Source: Spirochaetaceae bacterium (lineage in GTDB: Bacteria > Spirochaetota > Spirochaetia > SZUA-6 > DRHE01). Taken from it: a stretch of 38,479 bases of DNA. The stretch covers positions 740,918 through 779,396 of the forward strand of contig CP070696.1 in the NCBI GenBank assembly GCA_020353535.1, written 5' to 3'. How positions within the stretch are numbered: the stretch's first letter is position 1; every line of letters begins with the position of its first letter. Below are positions 1 through 8,506 of this stretch, in pieces. Below the pieces are notes generated by a model. It did not search any database, was not told the DNA's origin, and worked only from the letters and a program-made list of their open reading frames with translations. A program made the translations under genes and the position numbers.

Positions 1-801
1 TAGATCCCGGCACTCGAAGACGATCCTGCCTTCGGAAGCGGGCCGACCGACGCGCCTTGCCTCGCCGGCGGCGATATCTCTGCCGACCATGTGCCGGATG
101 AGCTTGTCTTTCCGGATCTCCGCCTTCTCCAGTGTAGCCACCAGCCTGCCGTCGCGCAGGATAACGCAGCGGTCGCACAATTCGCTTACTTCGTCCAGTC
201 GGTGTGATACGTATAGGACCGAGGTGCCCGCCTCCGCTGCCTCTCTGACCCTGGCGAACAGCCAGGCGGTCTGGTCTTCCGACAGAGAGGCGGTGGGTTC
301 GTCGAGGAGCAGGATCTTTGGCTTCTCGGCCAGGGCGCGCACGATCTCCACCAATTGCTGCTGGGCGATGCTCAGCTCGCTGACAGGCCTGGTGGGAGCA
401 ACCTCCAGCCCGCCATTCGTCAGAACCCGTCCGGCTTCCTCTCGCATTGCTTTCCAGTCGATCAACCCGAAGCGGTTCCTGAATCCGTCGTCGACGAAGA
501 TGTTCTCCGCGACGCTCATGTTCAGAAACAGGTTCAGCTCTTGAAAGACGCTGGCGATACCCGCTGTCTTGGCCTGCTGCGGGGAGGAAGGCCGGTATTC
601 CCCGCCGTACAGGACCATGCCGCCGGCAGAGGGCGGATGGACTCCTCCTGCGATCTTCAGCAGCGTGCTCTTGCCGGCGCCGTTGGCCCCGACCAGGCCG
701 ACGACCTCACCGGCCGTAAGCTCGAAGCTGACGTCCTGCAGAGCCTGGAAGTCACCGAAGCGCTTGCTGATGCCGGAGAATGAAAGGATTGAGGAGCTCA
801 C
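1..801 (-). CDS. Sugar-type ABC importer ATPase (RbsA-like), N-terminal part
   Basis: This is the cytoplasmic ATPase of an RbsABC-type importer. Only the first 267 codons lie in the window; the gene runs off the left edge. Translation of the minus strand gives Walker A GANGAGKST at residues 38-46, then a LSIAQQQLVEIVRAL signature region, Walker B ILLLDEPTASLS and the switch histidine in YVSHRLDE. That completes a first nucleotide-binding domain and the linker into a second. Family members are about 500 residues with two fused ATPase domains, so the second half should follow outside the window. I chose the GTG at 801. An in-frame TTG at 816 is an alternative start, placed just after AGGT. The gene follows the binding protein and permease of the same cassette on the same strand. 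Substrate cannot be read from this part. Confidence 0.93.
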   Translation of the reverse strand, partial: MSSSILSFSGISKRFGDFQALQDVSFELTAGEVVGLVGANGAGKSTLLKIAGGVHPPSAGGMVLYGGEYRPSSPQQAKTAGIASVFQELNLFLNMSVAENIFVDDGFRNRFGLIDWKAMREEAGRVLTNGGLEVAPTRPVSELSIAQQQLVEIVRALAEKPKILLLDEPTASLSEDQTAWLFARVREAAEAGTSVLYVSHRLDEVSELCDRCVILRDGRLVATLEKAEIRKDKLIRHMVGRDIAAGEARRVGRPASEGRIVFECRDL

Positions 802-822
802 GATCCAAGATTTCAAGTTACC

Positions 823-850
823 TGCCCCCCGGCCCGAGCACCGGGGGGCA
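823..850 (-). promoter_or_regulatory. Perfect intercistronic stem-loop between binding protein and ATPase
   Basis: A 10-bp perfect stem (TGCCCCCCGG against CCGGGGGGCA) with an 8-nt loop lies 11 nt beyond the binding-protein stop codon. No U-tract follows it on the minus strand, so it is probably not a full terminator. The G-rich arm is the nearest Shine-Dalgarno-like sequence to the ATPase start. The hairpin could therefore protect the upstream mRNA end and reduce ATPase translation, giving excess binding protein. The role is inferred; the stem is seen directly. Confidence 0.6.
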
Positions 851-861
851 GACAAAGAGAT

Positions 862-1896
862 TTACTTGTAGAACTCGCTGATCCGGTCTTCCGGTATCTG
901 CGAGGCCAGCCAGTAGGAATCCGGCAGGGCGGTGTTGATCTTCGTGGCCAGATCCGTGCCTTCCCAGATGGTCGGGGCCCGCAGGTCATCCTTGACCACG
1001 GATTCGCCGTTCAGGAGTTTCATGGCCACGTCTGCTGTGTCCAGGGACAGCTCCTGTCCGGAGTTAATGACCATGTAGTTTGTGTAATCGATCGCGACCG
1101 TTTTCTTCAGGAAGCCGAACCAGTCGTCGGCTGAGGAGGGCGGAAGCGGCCGCTTGGCGTCGATGAAAGCGTCCAGAGCGCCGAAGTTCATCAATCCGCC
1201 GTCCACGATCAGGCCGTCTACCGGCACGCGCTTGGCGAAGTAGCTCTCCACGATCTTCTTGGCCTCCGCCGGGGTGTACATGGCGTACTCGGTCCCGAGC
1301 ACCTTGATGTCCGGGTAGTTGGCGAGGGCCTCCTGCACGCCCTTGAGCACGTTGTTCGAGTAACCGGAGCCCGGATAGCCCATGATCACGATCACGTTGC
1401 CCTTGCCGCCCATCTTCGTGGCCACCCAGTCCGCGAAGGCGTAGCCGGTCTTGATGTGATCCCTGTCGACGTAAGCGTCGTACTGGTCGGTACCGCACAG
1501 TCCTCCGAAGATGACCACCTTCACGCCGGCAGCTTTGGCCTTTTCAATCACCCCCGCCGTCGAGGTTTCACTGACCGGCTGCACGATTAGCAGATCGATG
1601 TTCTTGGTCAGCAGATCCTCTATATCGGCGATCTGCTTTTTGTCGTCGTAGCCGCACTCCCCGTAGTACACGTTGGCGATCTGGTCTGCGTACTTCGTGC
1701 CGAAGGCGTACTTGAAGTGCGCGTAACAGGAGGCTGCCCAGTCGTTGTTGGAACCCTGGATGCTGACCCCAATTGTGTACTTCTTCGTTTCCGCAGCCTC
1801 GGGTTCCTTCTTGCTGCACCCGCCCAGCGCCAAGCCCAGAATGACGGCGAGCGCCAGCAGGACGATCGCCCCTCTTACGAATCCTTTCTTCCTCAT
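862..1896 (-). CDS. Sugar-type ABC substrate-binding lipoprotein (periplasmic binding protein type 1)
   Basis: This is the extracytoplasmic solute receptor of the RbsABC-type cassette. The chosen ATG gives MRKKGFVRG, a hydrophobic stretch and the lipobox LALGGC, so a lipid-anchored protein of 344 residues. AGAGGAG lies at suitable spacing upstream, which is why the longer reading (start near 1974) is not used. After an acidic linker the mature protein has the Peripla_BP_4 pattern: YTIGVSIQG near the N-terminus, a NIDLLIVQPVSE strand, AGVKVVIFGG and the DGLIVDGG segment of the second lobe. The permease lies upstream and the ATPase downstream, all on the minus strand. The ligand is unknown. Family members bind sugars, nucleosides, autoinducer-2 or polyols, and nothing here separates these. 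Confidence 0.92.
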   Translation of the reverse strand: MRKKGFVRGAIVLLALAVILGLALGGCSKKEPEAAETKKYTIGVSIQGSNNDWAASCYAHFKYAFGTKYADQIANVYYGECGYDDKKQIADIEDLLTKNIDLLIVQPVSETSTAGVIEKAKAAGVKVVIFGGLCGTDQYDAYVDRDHIKTGYAFADWVATKMGGKGNVIVIMGYPGSGYSNNVLKGVQEALANYPDIKVLGTEYAMYTPAEAKKIVESYFAKRVPVDGLIVDGGLMNFGALDAFIDAKRPLPPSSADDWFGFLKKTVAIDYTNYMVINSGQELSLDTADVAMKLLNGESVVKDDLRAPTIWEGTDLATKINTALPDSYWLASQIPEDRISEFYK

Positions 1897-1981
1897 ACCT
1901 ATACTCCTCTCTTCAAACCGGTATTTCGAGCCTGCGTGAGCTTCAGTCGCCAGCGCAGACTTCGTCTCAATCAAGCCGCCA

Positions 1982-2926
1982 TCAGCGCCTGTTGAAGAAC
2001 AGCGCTGCGTAGGTCACCGAGAGCAGCAACACTCCCTTGACGATGTACTGAAAGCGGATATCGAAGCCGAACAGGATGACGATGTTGATGATCAGGGTGA
2101 TGGCCAACGCCCCGCCCACTGCGCCGATCACCGAGGCCTTGCCTCCACCCAGGAAGTTGCCTCCCAACACCGCCGCCACCAGCGCGTCCATCTCCATGCC
2201 GCTGCCCAGGGTCATCTGATCGGCGAAACCGATGTACCCGGCGCTCATGATCCCGGCGATCGCCGCCAAAACGCCGTTGAAGCCGAAGGTGATCGTGATG
2301 GTCCGCTCCACGTCCACGCCCGCGAAATGGGCGGCCGTCGGGTTCAGGCCGATGAGCTCCACCTTCCTTCCCCAAACCGTCTTCCTGAGCAATACCAGCG
2401 CGACGATCGCGACCACGATGAACATGAGCACGGAGTTGGACATTTCCCCGATGAGACTTCCCTTGATCGCGTTCACGAGCGCCGCTGGGGGTACTCCCAT
2501 GGGGGTGACCCCCATCACCAGACGCATCACACCGCCCAGGATGGCCGCAGTGAACAGCGTGGTCAGGAACGACTGGACCTTGTAGCGCGTCACGATGAAG
2601 CCGTTGATCACGCCGATGGCGACACCGAAGGCCAGGCTGGCAAGGATGCCGTACAGCAGAGCTCCTTCTCCGAGTCTTTTCACAAAGAGCATGAAGATAC
2701 CGATGGACATCTGCAGGATCGCTGCAACGGACAGATCGACGCAGCCGGTGGCTATGACGAAAATCGTGCCCATCGTAACTACACCGAGAGACGAGGCCTG
2801 CCGAAGCATCGTGTTCACGTTGTCGAAGGCGAAGAAGGCACGGTTGTTGATAAATGCGGCGGCGCAGATGAGGAACAGAATCAGGTAGACACTGTTGTAC
2901 TGGGTGATCAGTCTTCGTGTTCGCAT
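1982..2926 (-). CDS. Sugar-type ABC permease (RbsC-like)
   Basis: This is the membrane-spanning subunit of the RbsABC-type importer, 314 residues, in the BPD_transp_2 family. Many hydrophobic helices are visible (YLILFLICAAAF, VTMGTIFVIATG, VLMFIVVAIVALVLL and more). The family region ATGCVDLSVAAIL corresponds to the conserved GxDLSV segment, and the loop GLNPTAAHFAGVDVERT matches the cytoplasmic coupling loop. A longer reading from TTG at 2980 is ruled out because that codon touches the -10 box of a strong promoter. The ATG at 2926 leaves a leader of roughly 40 nt but has only a weak ribosome-binding site. It is the first gene of its operon, followed by the binding protein after 85 bp. Confidence 0.92.
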   Translation of the reverse strand: MRTRRLITQYNSVYLILFLICAAAFINNRAFFAFDNVNTMLRQASSLGVVTMGTIFVIATGCVDLSVAAILQMSIGIFMLFVKRLGEGALLYGILASLAFGVAIGVINGFIVTRYKVQSFLTTLFTAAILGGVMRLVMGVTPMGVPPAALVNAIKGSLIGEMSNSVLMFIVVAIVALVLLRKTVWGRKVELIGLNPTAAHFAGVDVERTITITFGFNGVLAAIAGIMSAGYIGFADQMTLGSGMEMDALVAAVLGGNFLGGGKASVIGAVGGALAITLIINIVILFGFDIRFQYIVKGVLLLSVTYAALFFNRR

Positions 2927-2970
2927 CGGGGGAATTACACCAGGTCCCTCAACAGCACGGAAATCAACTG

Positions 2971-2999
2971 AATATATCAACGTGATCGGAATCCGTCAA
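2971..2999 (-). promoter_or_regulatory. Sigma-70 promoter for the RbsCBA-type cassette
   Basis: The minus strand reads TTGACG (2994-2999), a 17-bp spacer and TATATT (2971-2976). It starts just beyond the terminator of the preceding molybdoenzyme operon and points into the permease at 2926. Confidence 0.75.
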
Positions 3000-3009
3000 C
3001 AGATCCATG

Positions 3010-3053
3010 AAAAAAGGCGATCGAACAGCAGAGGGGGGCCCGATGTCGATCCC
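3010..3053 (-). terminator. Rho-independent terminator of the MttB/MttB/molybdoenzyme operon
   Basis: On the minus strand a GATCGA/TCGATC stem (with one mismatch and further G-C pairs at its base) is followed directly by six Ts (3010-3015). It lies 57 bp past the molybdoenzyme stop codon and ends just before the next promoter. The loop is long (about 21 nt), so this is a moderate rather than strong terminator. Confidence 0.5.
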
Positions 3054-3109
3054 TGCGAAGGCGGTGGCTGGGAACGTGCCGGATGCCCTTAACCCTGGCA
3101 GGCATTCCC

Positions 3110-5281
3110 TCAGCCAGGCTCCTCCGCCTTGCGTACCTCACAGAGGAGGGACTTGTACACCGGAAATCCGGTCAAAGGATCCCGGTTCTCGAAGTCGGTG
3201 AGCTCGTTGGCATTGCAGTCCCGCCAGGCCGGGGCGGCGAAAACTCCTCCTCCGTGGGCGTCCGCTTCGATCGCACCGGGCAGGATGTCCTCGGTCACGT
3301 GGGCCGTGTAGGCCACGCTGCCCCGGGGGGTAGACACCACCACCCGGTCGCCTTCAACGATCCCGCGGGCAGCGGCGTCGTGCGGATGGATCCAGACCAG
3401 AGGCGTGGGGCAGCGCTCCACCAGGCTGGGTACGTGGTGGTGCTGGGAATTGAAAAAGACCTTGTTCCTGGCACCGGAGTTGAATATCAGGGGGTAGCGA
3501 TCCAGCAGCTCCGGGGAGCCCAGAGGTCCCTCGGCAGGGGGCGTGAACACCGGCAGAGCATCGTAGCCGTAGCTTTTCAGGATCGAGGAGGCGATCTCAT
3601 ATTTACCGCTGGGAGTCGGGAAGCCCGGCTGGCCGTCGGCTCTAAGGTGACCCTTCTCCCACTTGCGATACTCCATCGGCGCCAGAGCAAGGTCGACCCC
3701 TTCGGGATGGCGACGCAGCTCCTCCAAATCCAATCCCGTTCCCTCGAAGGCCCACTTCACCATCTCATCTACGTCTCGCGGGTACAGATGCCCGTAACCC
3801 AGCCTGTTGGCCAGGGCGATAGCGATGTCCCAGTCGCTGCGGGATTCCCCCAGCGGCTCGATCACCGCCTGCCGCACCGCCACCCGGTGACCCTGGACCA
3901 CGTAGCCACCGTACTCGAACACGGTGCAGGCAGGAAGGACGATGTCCGCGTACAGGATCTCCTCCGTGGGAACCCGGTCGGCCACCAAGAGAAACTCCAG
4001 CTTCTCGAAAGCCCGGCGCCATAGATCGGGATTCGGGTAGGCGGTCAGGATCGAGGCACCCACGATCAGCAGCGCCTTGATCGGGTAGGGCTTTGCCTCC
4101 AGTATAGCCCGGGGGAGCTCCATGGCCTGGGCTTCCCTGCGGTAGAGGGTGTACAGAGGGTAGAGGTCTGAGCCGATCGCTGGTTTCCCCTCCGGCGGGG
4201 CGATCCTGCGGCTGCGGTTGACGATAAAACCGAATGGGGGCGTACAGATCACGGTTCCGCCAGGCACGTCGTAGTTACCGGTGATTGCCTCCAGGATGAG
4301 GACCGCCCGGGTGTTCTGCAGACCGCTGGTGGCGTACTCCAGGCCGGTGTCGTAGAGAAAGCAGGCATTTCCCGCCCGGGCGATCTCCCGGGCCGTACTG
4401 CGGATCTGTTCGGCCGGCACGGCTGTTATACGCTCGGCCTCCTCCGCTGTAAAGCCGGACACGTAGTCTTTGAGGTCCTTGAAGCCCACGGTCCAGTTGT
4501 CGATGAACGCCCGGTCGTAGAGATTCTCCTGGATGATCTCCCGGATCATGGCCAGAGCCAGGGCCCCGTCGGTACCGGGACGCAGGGCCAGCCAGCGGGC
4601 GTCGCTGATGCTGGCGGTTTCGCTGCGGCGGGGATCGATGACCAGGACCCGTGCGCCTTTTGAGCGGGCCTTCTGGATACCCGCCATGTGCCGGGGCGGG
4701 GAGCCGTTGGCCGGATTGGTTCCCCAGACCACGACCAGCTCGGCATTCTCGACATCCGCATAGGTGTCGATCTTCCACACACCGGAGTTCAGAGCAGGGG
4801 CGATCACCCCCTGGGCGGCATAGCAGTTGGATCCCGCTCCCGTGGTGTTGGGCGAGCCGAAGGGAAACAGCAGATTCCAGGCCGAGCTCTCACGCACATC
4901 CGCCGGGGAAAGCATCTCCCAGAGGGGTTCTTCGAAGGTTCCCCGCCCGGTGTAGATGCACACTGCTTCGGGACCGTAGCGGTCGGCGATGTGCTTCAGC
5001 TCCTTGGCAGTGTGGTCCAGGGCTTGATCCCAGCCGATACGCTCCAGCCGCCGCTTTGCTCTGGGACCGCTTCCGCGCTGGGGGTAGAGCAGGCGTTGGG
5101 GGGAGTAGACGATATCGTGGACCCGGGTGATACGCCGGCAGGTGAAGCCGGCAGGATGCCCCGTTCGCGGGGTCAGGCGCTGGATCTTGCCGTCCTTCAG
5201 GTGGATCCGTACCGCGCAGGCGGAGCCGCAAATGCCGCAGTGGCCGTCGACAACCACTTGTTCCGAGGGCCGGTCAGCCAT
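3110..5281 (-). CDS. Single-subunit molybdopterin oxidoreductase (DMSO reductase family), copy 1
   Basis: A 723-residue protein expected to carry bis-molybdopterin guanine dinucleotide and one [4Fe-4S] cluster. The N-terminal cluster motif is C15-x2-C18-x3-C22-x25-C48. C153, in the stretch SNCYAAQ after GSPNTTG, is the likely molybdenum ligand by position (inference). Family blocks VVWGTNPANGSPP, VLVIDPRRSETA and LRPGTDGALA are present, with a C-terminal cofactor domain including LIFNSGARNK. There is no twin-arginine signal, so it should be cytosolic, and no iron-sulfur or membrane partner is encoded nearby. Its ATG overlaps the stop of an MttB-family gene by 8 bp, which implies translational coupling. 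The reaction is unknown. Cytosolic single-subunit relatives include formate dehydrogenase-like and non-redox enzymes such as acetylene hydratase. A second copy sits at 31282-33381 in a similar context. Confidence 0.9.
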   Translation of the reverse strand: MADRPSEQVVVDGHCGICGSACAVRIHLKDGKIQRLTPRTGHPAGFTCRRITRVHDIVYSPQRLLYPQRGSGPRAKRRLERIGWDQALDHTAKELKHIADRYGPEAVCIYTGRGTFEEPLWEMLSPADVRESSAWNLLFPFGSPNTTGAGSNCYAAQGVIAPALNSGVWKIDTYADVENAELVVVWGTNPANGSPPRHMAGIQKARSKGARVLVIDPRRSETASISDARWLALRPGTDGALALAMIREIIQENLYDRAFIDNWTVGFKDLKDYVSGFTAEEAERITAVPAEQIRSTAREIARAGNACFLYDTGLEYATSGLQNTRAVLILEAITGNYDVPGGTVICTPPFGFIVNRSRRIAPPEGKPAIGSDLYPLYTLYRREAQAMELPRAILEAKPYPIKALLIVGASILTAYPNPDLWRRAFEKLEFLLVADRVPTEEILYADIVLPACTVFEYGGYVVQGHRVAVRQAVIEPLGESRSDWDIAIALANRLGYGHLYPRDVDEMVKWAFEGTGLDLEELRRHPEGVDLALAPMEYRKWEKGHLRADGQPGFPTPSGKYEIASSILKSYGYDALPVFTPPAEGPLGSPELLDRYPLIFNSGARNKVFFNSQHHHVPSLVERCPTPLVWIHPHDAAARGIVEGDRVVVSTPRGSVAYTAHVTEDILPGAIEADAHGGGVFAAPAWRDCNANELTDFENRDPLTGFPVYKSLLCEVRKAEEPG

Positions 5282-6743
5282 GAATCCAGTGGCGCTCCAC
5301 GTAGGCTTCGATCTCAGCCTCCAGGCCGGGATCCATGGGCGGGCGCTCGTAGGAGTCGATCAGCGTTTGAGCCTTCTCGTGGGCCAGATGCACCGCCTTC
5401 TTCTTCCCCGCCGCACTCCACTGCTCGTAGGTAAGGGATTGGAAGATGCTGTCCACGAAGAACTCGGAGCGAAAATGCTCCAGCGTGTGGGGATGCTCGA
5501 TGTAGTAGCCCCCCGGTCCCACCTCGTTGATCACTTCCACGGCCAGGCGTTCGGGCGTGGGATTCATGGGGGTTAGGAATCGCCTGGCCTGGGCGATCAG
5601 TTCAGCATCGAGAACCACCTTGGCCAGGGAAGCTCCGACGTAGCTGCCCAGAAGTCCGCAGGCCGGCAGAAACTCCGGCCCTTTCTGTAGATCCGAGAGG
5701 ACGTGGAGCATGGCCTGAGCCCCGGCCTGAAAATCACAGGAAGGGGCGTCGGTGATGCCCGCTCCGCCACGGCAGGCAAGCCCGTAGGAGTGGGCCATCT
5801 GTACACCGGCCCGTTCGATAATGCGGGCCTCCGCCGAGCCGAAGCGGGGGGTCAGGGACTTCATGTCCGCCCGGCCGCCGATCGCTCCATAGAACACCGG
5901 ACAGCCCGGCCGCACCAGCTGGGAGAGGACCATGGGAGCCAGATTTTCGCAGTTCTGCTGCACAACCAGTCCGGAGAGGGTGCAGGGCCCGGTGGTTCCG
6001 GCCACGGGCATCGAGGCTGTGTGAAAGGCGATGCCGCAGCGGGCGTACTCGATCAGGTCTTCGCAGTCTTCATGGTACATGGAAAGCGGAGATTGGATGA
6101 TAGCGGTGGTCTGGCCGTAGGAGCGGGTAAAGTCGGAACGGCGAGTCATTTCCTCCCGGCTGGTACCGTAGGCCAGGGCGACCAGCTCGATCTGATGTCT
6201 GTTGATGTAAAGGTAAGGTTTGTCCACGTATTTGAGCATGGTCTGCCAGGCCCAGAGGTGGACATTCTCGGAGTCCACATCGGTGGGGTAGATCAGGGGA
6301 CCCCAGTGTTCCAGCTCCTCCATGGTCTGGCATAACTTGCTGGAAGCGATCAGATCCTCCTTGGTGCCTCTGCGGATGGATCCGTCCGCCTGGATCATGT
6401 TCACCGCTCCCCGACCCATGCCGAAGGACGTCACTCCTGGCTTGATGAGGATGTTGTGCTTCGGGTTGCGGGCCAGGATGGTGAAGCTCTTGGGAATGCT
6501 CTCCAGGGCGTTCTGGATCTGCCTATCGCTGAAGTACACCCGCTGCCCCTCGATACGAAACCGGTGTTTCTTGAAAATCTCGAGGGCGGATTCTGAGGCA
6601 AAGCGGACGCCCGTGTCTGCCAGCACCTTCAGGCTGGCGGCGTGGATCGCCGCTATTCCCTCCCGGGAGAGGGGAAACTCGGGACCGGTGAACAGGGGCG
6701 TACCGTCCGGCGTCTCGATGGGTTGGTGCAGCAGCTCTTTCAT
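5274..6743 (-). CDS. MttB-superfamily corrinoid methyltransferase without pyrrolysine, copy 1
   Basis: A 489-residue member of the trimethylamine methyltransferase superfamily, a TIM-barrel family that moves a methyl group from an amine to a corrinoid protein. Visible family features are an N-terminal helix with ASLKVLADTGVRF, the SMPVAGTTGPCTLSG segment, and the C-terminal VINEVGPGGYYIEHPHTLEHFR with a following YEQWSAAGKK block. There is no amber codon in frame, so it belongs to the non-pyrrolysine branch, whose characterised members act on quaternary amines such as glycine betaine, proline betaine and carnitine. The ATG at 6743 has AAGGA just upstream and lies 19 bp after the previous MttB-family stop. 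Its own stop overlaps the molybdoenzyme start. The region equivalent to the usual HDVGYxESG block is divergent here (PACGLLGSY), so its substrate is probably different from that of its neighbours. Confidence 0.88.
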   Translation of the reverse strand: MKELLHQPIETPDGTPLFTGPEFPLSREGIAAIHAASLKVLADTGVRFASESALEIFKKHRFRIEGQRVYFSDRQIQNALESIPKSFTILARNPKHNILIKPGVTSFGMGRGAVNMIQADGSIRRGTKEDLIASSKLCQTMEELEHWGPLIYPTDVDSENVHLWAWQTMLKYVDKPYLYINRHQIELVALAYGTSREEMTRRSDFTRSYGQTTAIIQSPLSMYHEDCEDLIEYARCGIAFHTASMPVAGTTGPCTLSGLVVQQNCENLAPMVLSQLVRPGCPVFYGAIGGRADMKSLTPRFGSAEARIIERAGVQMAHSYGLACRGGAGITDAPSCDFQAGAQAMLHVLSDLQKGPEFLPACGLLGSYVGASLAKVVLDAELIAQARRFLTPMNPTPERLAVEVINEVGPGGYYIEHPHTLEHFRSEFFVDSIFQSLTYEQWSAAGKKKAVHLAHEKAQTLIDSYERPPMDPGLEAEIEAYVERHWIHG

Positions 6744-6762
6744 GGTCCTTGCTCCACGAGGC

Positions 6763-8187
6763 TCATGCCTTCTTGTCCCGGAGCCCCAGGATGTACTCCA
6801 CCTCTTCGGCCTGCGAATCAGGGAGAGGTGTTCCGGAGGCTTGATCCATCAGGGCGACGGTCCGCTCCCGAAGCCGTTGCCCCAGAGGCTTGGCTTCTTC
6901 GGCTTTCCAGGTGTCGTATCGCTGTCGGGAGAACAGGGTGGGTTGCCAATACTCCCGAAAGTGCTCCATGGTGTGGTTTTCGCTCAGGAAGTTGCCCCCC
7001 GGGCCTACCTGATCGATGACCTCCAGAGCCAGGTTCTCCTCATCGATTGCAAAGCCCCCCTGAAAGTGCCGCAGCATTCCGATCATCTCGCAGGTGAATA
7101 CGATCATCTCCGGAGAATTTGTCAATCCGGCTTCCATGTAGCCGACGTCGTGTACCAGATTGGTGCCGCTCTGCAGGGCGACGAGGGTGGAAAACACGGC
7201 ATCCGCGGCTGCCTGTTCATCGAACAGGCAGCTGTCCGTGTGTCCCGCGTACCCCCAGGTGGGCAGGCCGTAGAAACGGCCCATGTCCGCCACGCCCAAA
7301 CGGGCCAGCTGGAACTCCGGAGCCCCATACACGCTGATCGAGGTTCTCATGTCCAGATGATGAAGGCCGCTTCCGTATACGAAGGGAGCCCCTGAAGCTT
7401 TGAGTTGATGGATCACCAGGCCGCTCAAGACCTCGGCGGTGCTCAAGGCCAGCCCGCCGGCCAGGGTGATCGGTGCGGTGCCGCCCATCATGGGCGCCGG
7501 TGAATGAACCACCGGGATACCGGTCTCGGCCATCACGAGGAGTTTTTCCAGAGCGGTTTGGCTGTGCTGCAGCGGCGTGGTCGGTTCCGAATAGAGAAGC
7601 AGGGTCGGATTCAGCCGCAGGCTCTCCTCTCCGCCGGCTATGGCGGCGGCCGCCGCGATGATGCGGCGGCAGTCCTCCCCGTCGTCACACACGAACACCA
7701 CCGGCTTCACGCAGTTTTGGATAAGAGTGGCGAACTGTCTGCGGTAGGTGTGGGCCGGGTGGTCCGAAGGGATGCCCGTGGACATGAGGAAAGACAGCTC
7801 CGGCAGGGAGTCGGCCAGTTGGAGCACGGCCTGCACGTCCTCGAGAGTAAAGAGCCGGTGCTCGCCTGTGCGGGGATCGAGGAAGTTGGGACAATCCGAT
7901 CCCGGTCCGAAGTTGACGCGCCGCTCCTGCAGGCTTGCGCTGATCTCATCGCTTCCCCGCCTGCATAGGGTGACCCGGGAGGGCGGCTGCTGCAGCGCCC
8001 ACTCCACCAATGCAGGGGGAATGCGCACCCAATTCTCCTCCTGAACCAGGCAATCCGCTTCGGCCAGCAGGCGCAGGGCTTCCTCGTGGAACACCCGTAC
8101 GCCCGTGCGGCGGAGGATCTCCAGGGCGGCCTGGTGGATCTGTTCGCACTGGGATGGTTCGAAAAAACTGAGGCGGGGTTGAATCAC
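6763..8187 (-). CDS. MttB-superfamily corrinoid methyltransferase without pyrrolysine, copy 2
   Basis: A 474-residue MttB-family protein and the first gene of its operon. It shows LEILRRTGVRVFHEEA near the N-terminus, LDPRTGEHRLFTLEDVQA, APMMGGTAPITLAGG, TDSCLFDEQAAADA, the family block LVHDVGYMEAGLTNSPEM and the C-terminal VIDQVGPGGNFLSENHTMEHFR. No in-frame amber codon is present. The start is GTG, preceded by AGGGGAG at normal spacing. A TTGACA-17-TATACT promoter lies about 80 bp upstream. Non-pyrrolysine relatives demethylate quaternary amines, passing the methyl to a corrinoid protein. No corrinoid gene is in this operon, so it probably uses the one at 36285-36938 or another elsewhere. 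Confidence 0.92.
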   Translation of the reverse strand: MIQPRLSFFEPSQCEQIHQAALEILRRTGVRVFHEEALRLLAEADCLVQEENWVRIPPALVEWALQQPPSRVTLCRRGSDEISASLQERRVNFGPGSDCPNFLDPRTGEHRLFTLEDVQAVLQLADSLPELSFLMSTGIPSDHPAHTYRRQFATLIQNCVKPVVFVCDDGEDCRRIIAAAAAIAGGEESLRLNPTLLLYSEPTTPLQHSQTALEKLLVMAETGIPVVHSPAPMMGGTAPITLAGGLALSTAEVLSGLVIHQLKASGAPFVYGSGLHHLDMRTSISVYGAPEFQLARLGVADMGRFYGLPTWGYAGHTDSCLFDEQAAADAVFSTLVALQSGTNLVHDVGYMEAGLTNSPEMIVFTCEMIGMLRHFQGGFAIDEENLALEVIDQVGPGGNFLSENHTMEHFREYWQPTLFSRQRYDTWKAEEAKPLGQRLRERTVALMDQASGTPLPDSQAEEVEYILGLRDKKA

Positions 8188-8265
8188 GGATTTATACTCC
8201 CCTGATATATCGTTCGCCGTTCACGACTGACAGTTGTACGAGCCGACGTTTTTATCGGCTTTCCG

Positions 8266-8294
8266 AGTATATAGACGCCCTTGGGCATTGTCAA
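8266..8294 (-). promoter_or_regulatory. Near-consensus sigma-70 promoter for the MttB/MttB/molybdoenzyme operon
   Basis: The minus strand reads TTGACA (8289-8294), 17 bp, TATACT (8266-8271). Just downstream, at about 8240-8259, the early transcript can form an AGCCGA/TCGGCT stem with an 8-nt loop. The rest of the 319-bp divergent gap 8188-8506 holds the opposite promoter and no gene that I can support. Confidence 0.8.
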
Positions 8295-8351
8295 ACCGGC
8301 TAATTCCACACAGCGAGAAACTGGATGGCGAGTTCAGATAAGCCCGAAAGG

Positions 8352-8380
8352 TTGACAGCAGAATTCATCCGGTCTATACT
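8352..8380 (+). promoter_or_regulatory. Near-consensus sigma-70 promoter for the aminotransferase/MttB/M20 operon
   Basis: The plus strand reads TTGACA (8352-8357), 17 bp, TATACT (8375-8380). It faces away from the promoter at 8266-8294, and the two -35 boxes are 57 bp apart, so one regulator could control both units. The untranslated leader to the GTG at 8507 would be about 120 nt. Confidence 0.8.
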
Positions 8381-8506
8381 GCAGTATTGCGTAAAGCGAA
8401 ACGGCGTTGCATAATTAGCGATGAACCAGCAATTGGGAATCCTTCTGTTGGGAGCATTTGAGCATGGACCCGGGGAAACTGAAGCTGAGGACAGGGATGG
8501 AGCATC

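Noticed and set aside
823..850. Rho-independent terminator between binding protein and ATPase
   Set aside because: No run of Ts follows the stem on the minus strand, and the downstream gene belongs to the same importer.
2927..2980. TTG start at 2980 for the RbsC-like permease
   Set aside because: The codon touches the -10 box of a strong promoter, so it would not be part of the transcript.
3083..4024. Plus-strand open frame of about 310 codons opposite the molybdoenzyme
   Set aside because: It lies within the antisense of a gene with clear motifs and shows no protein family pattern.
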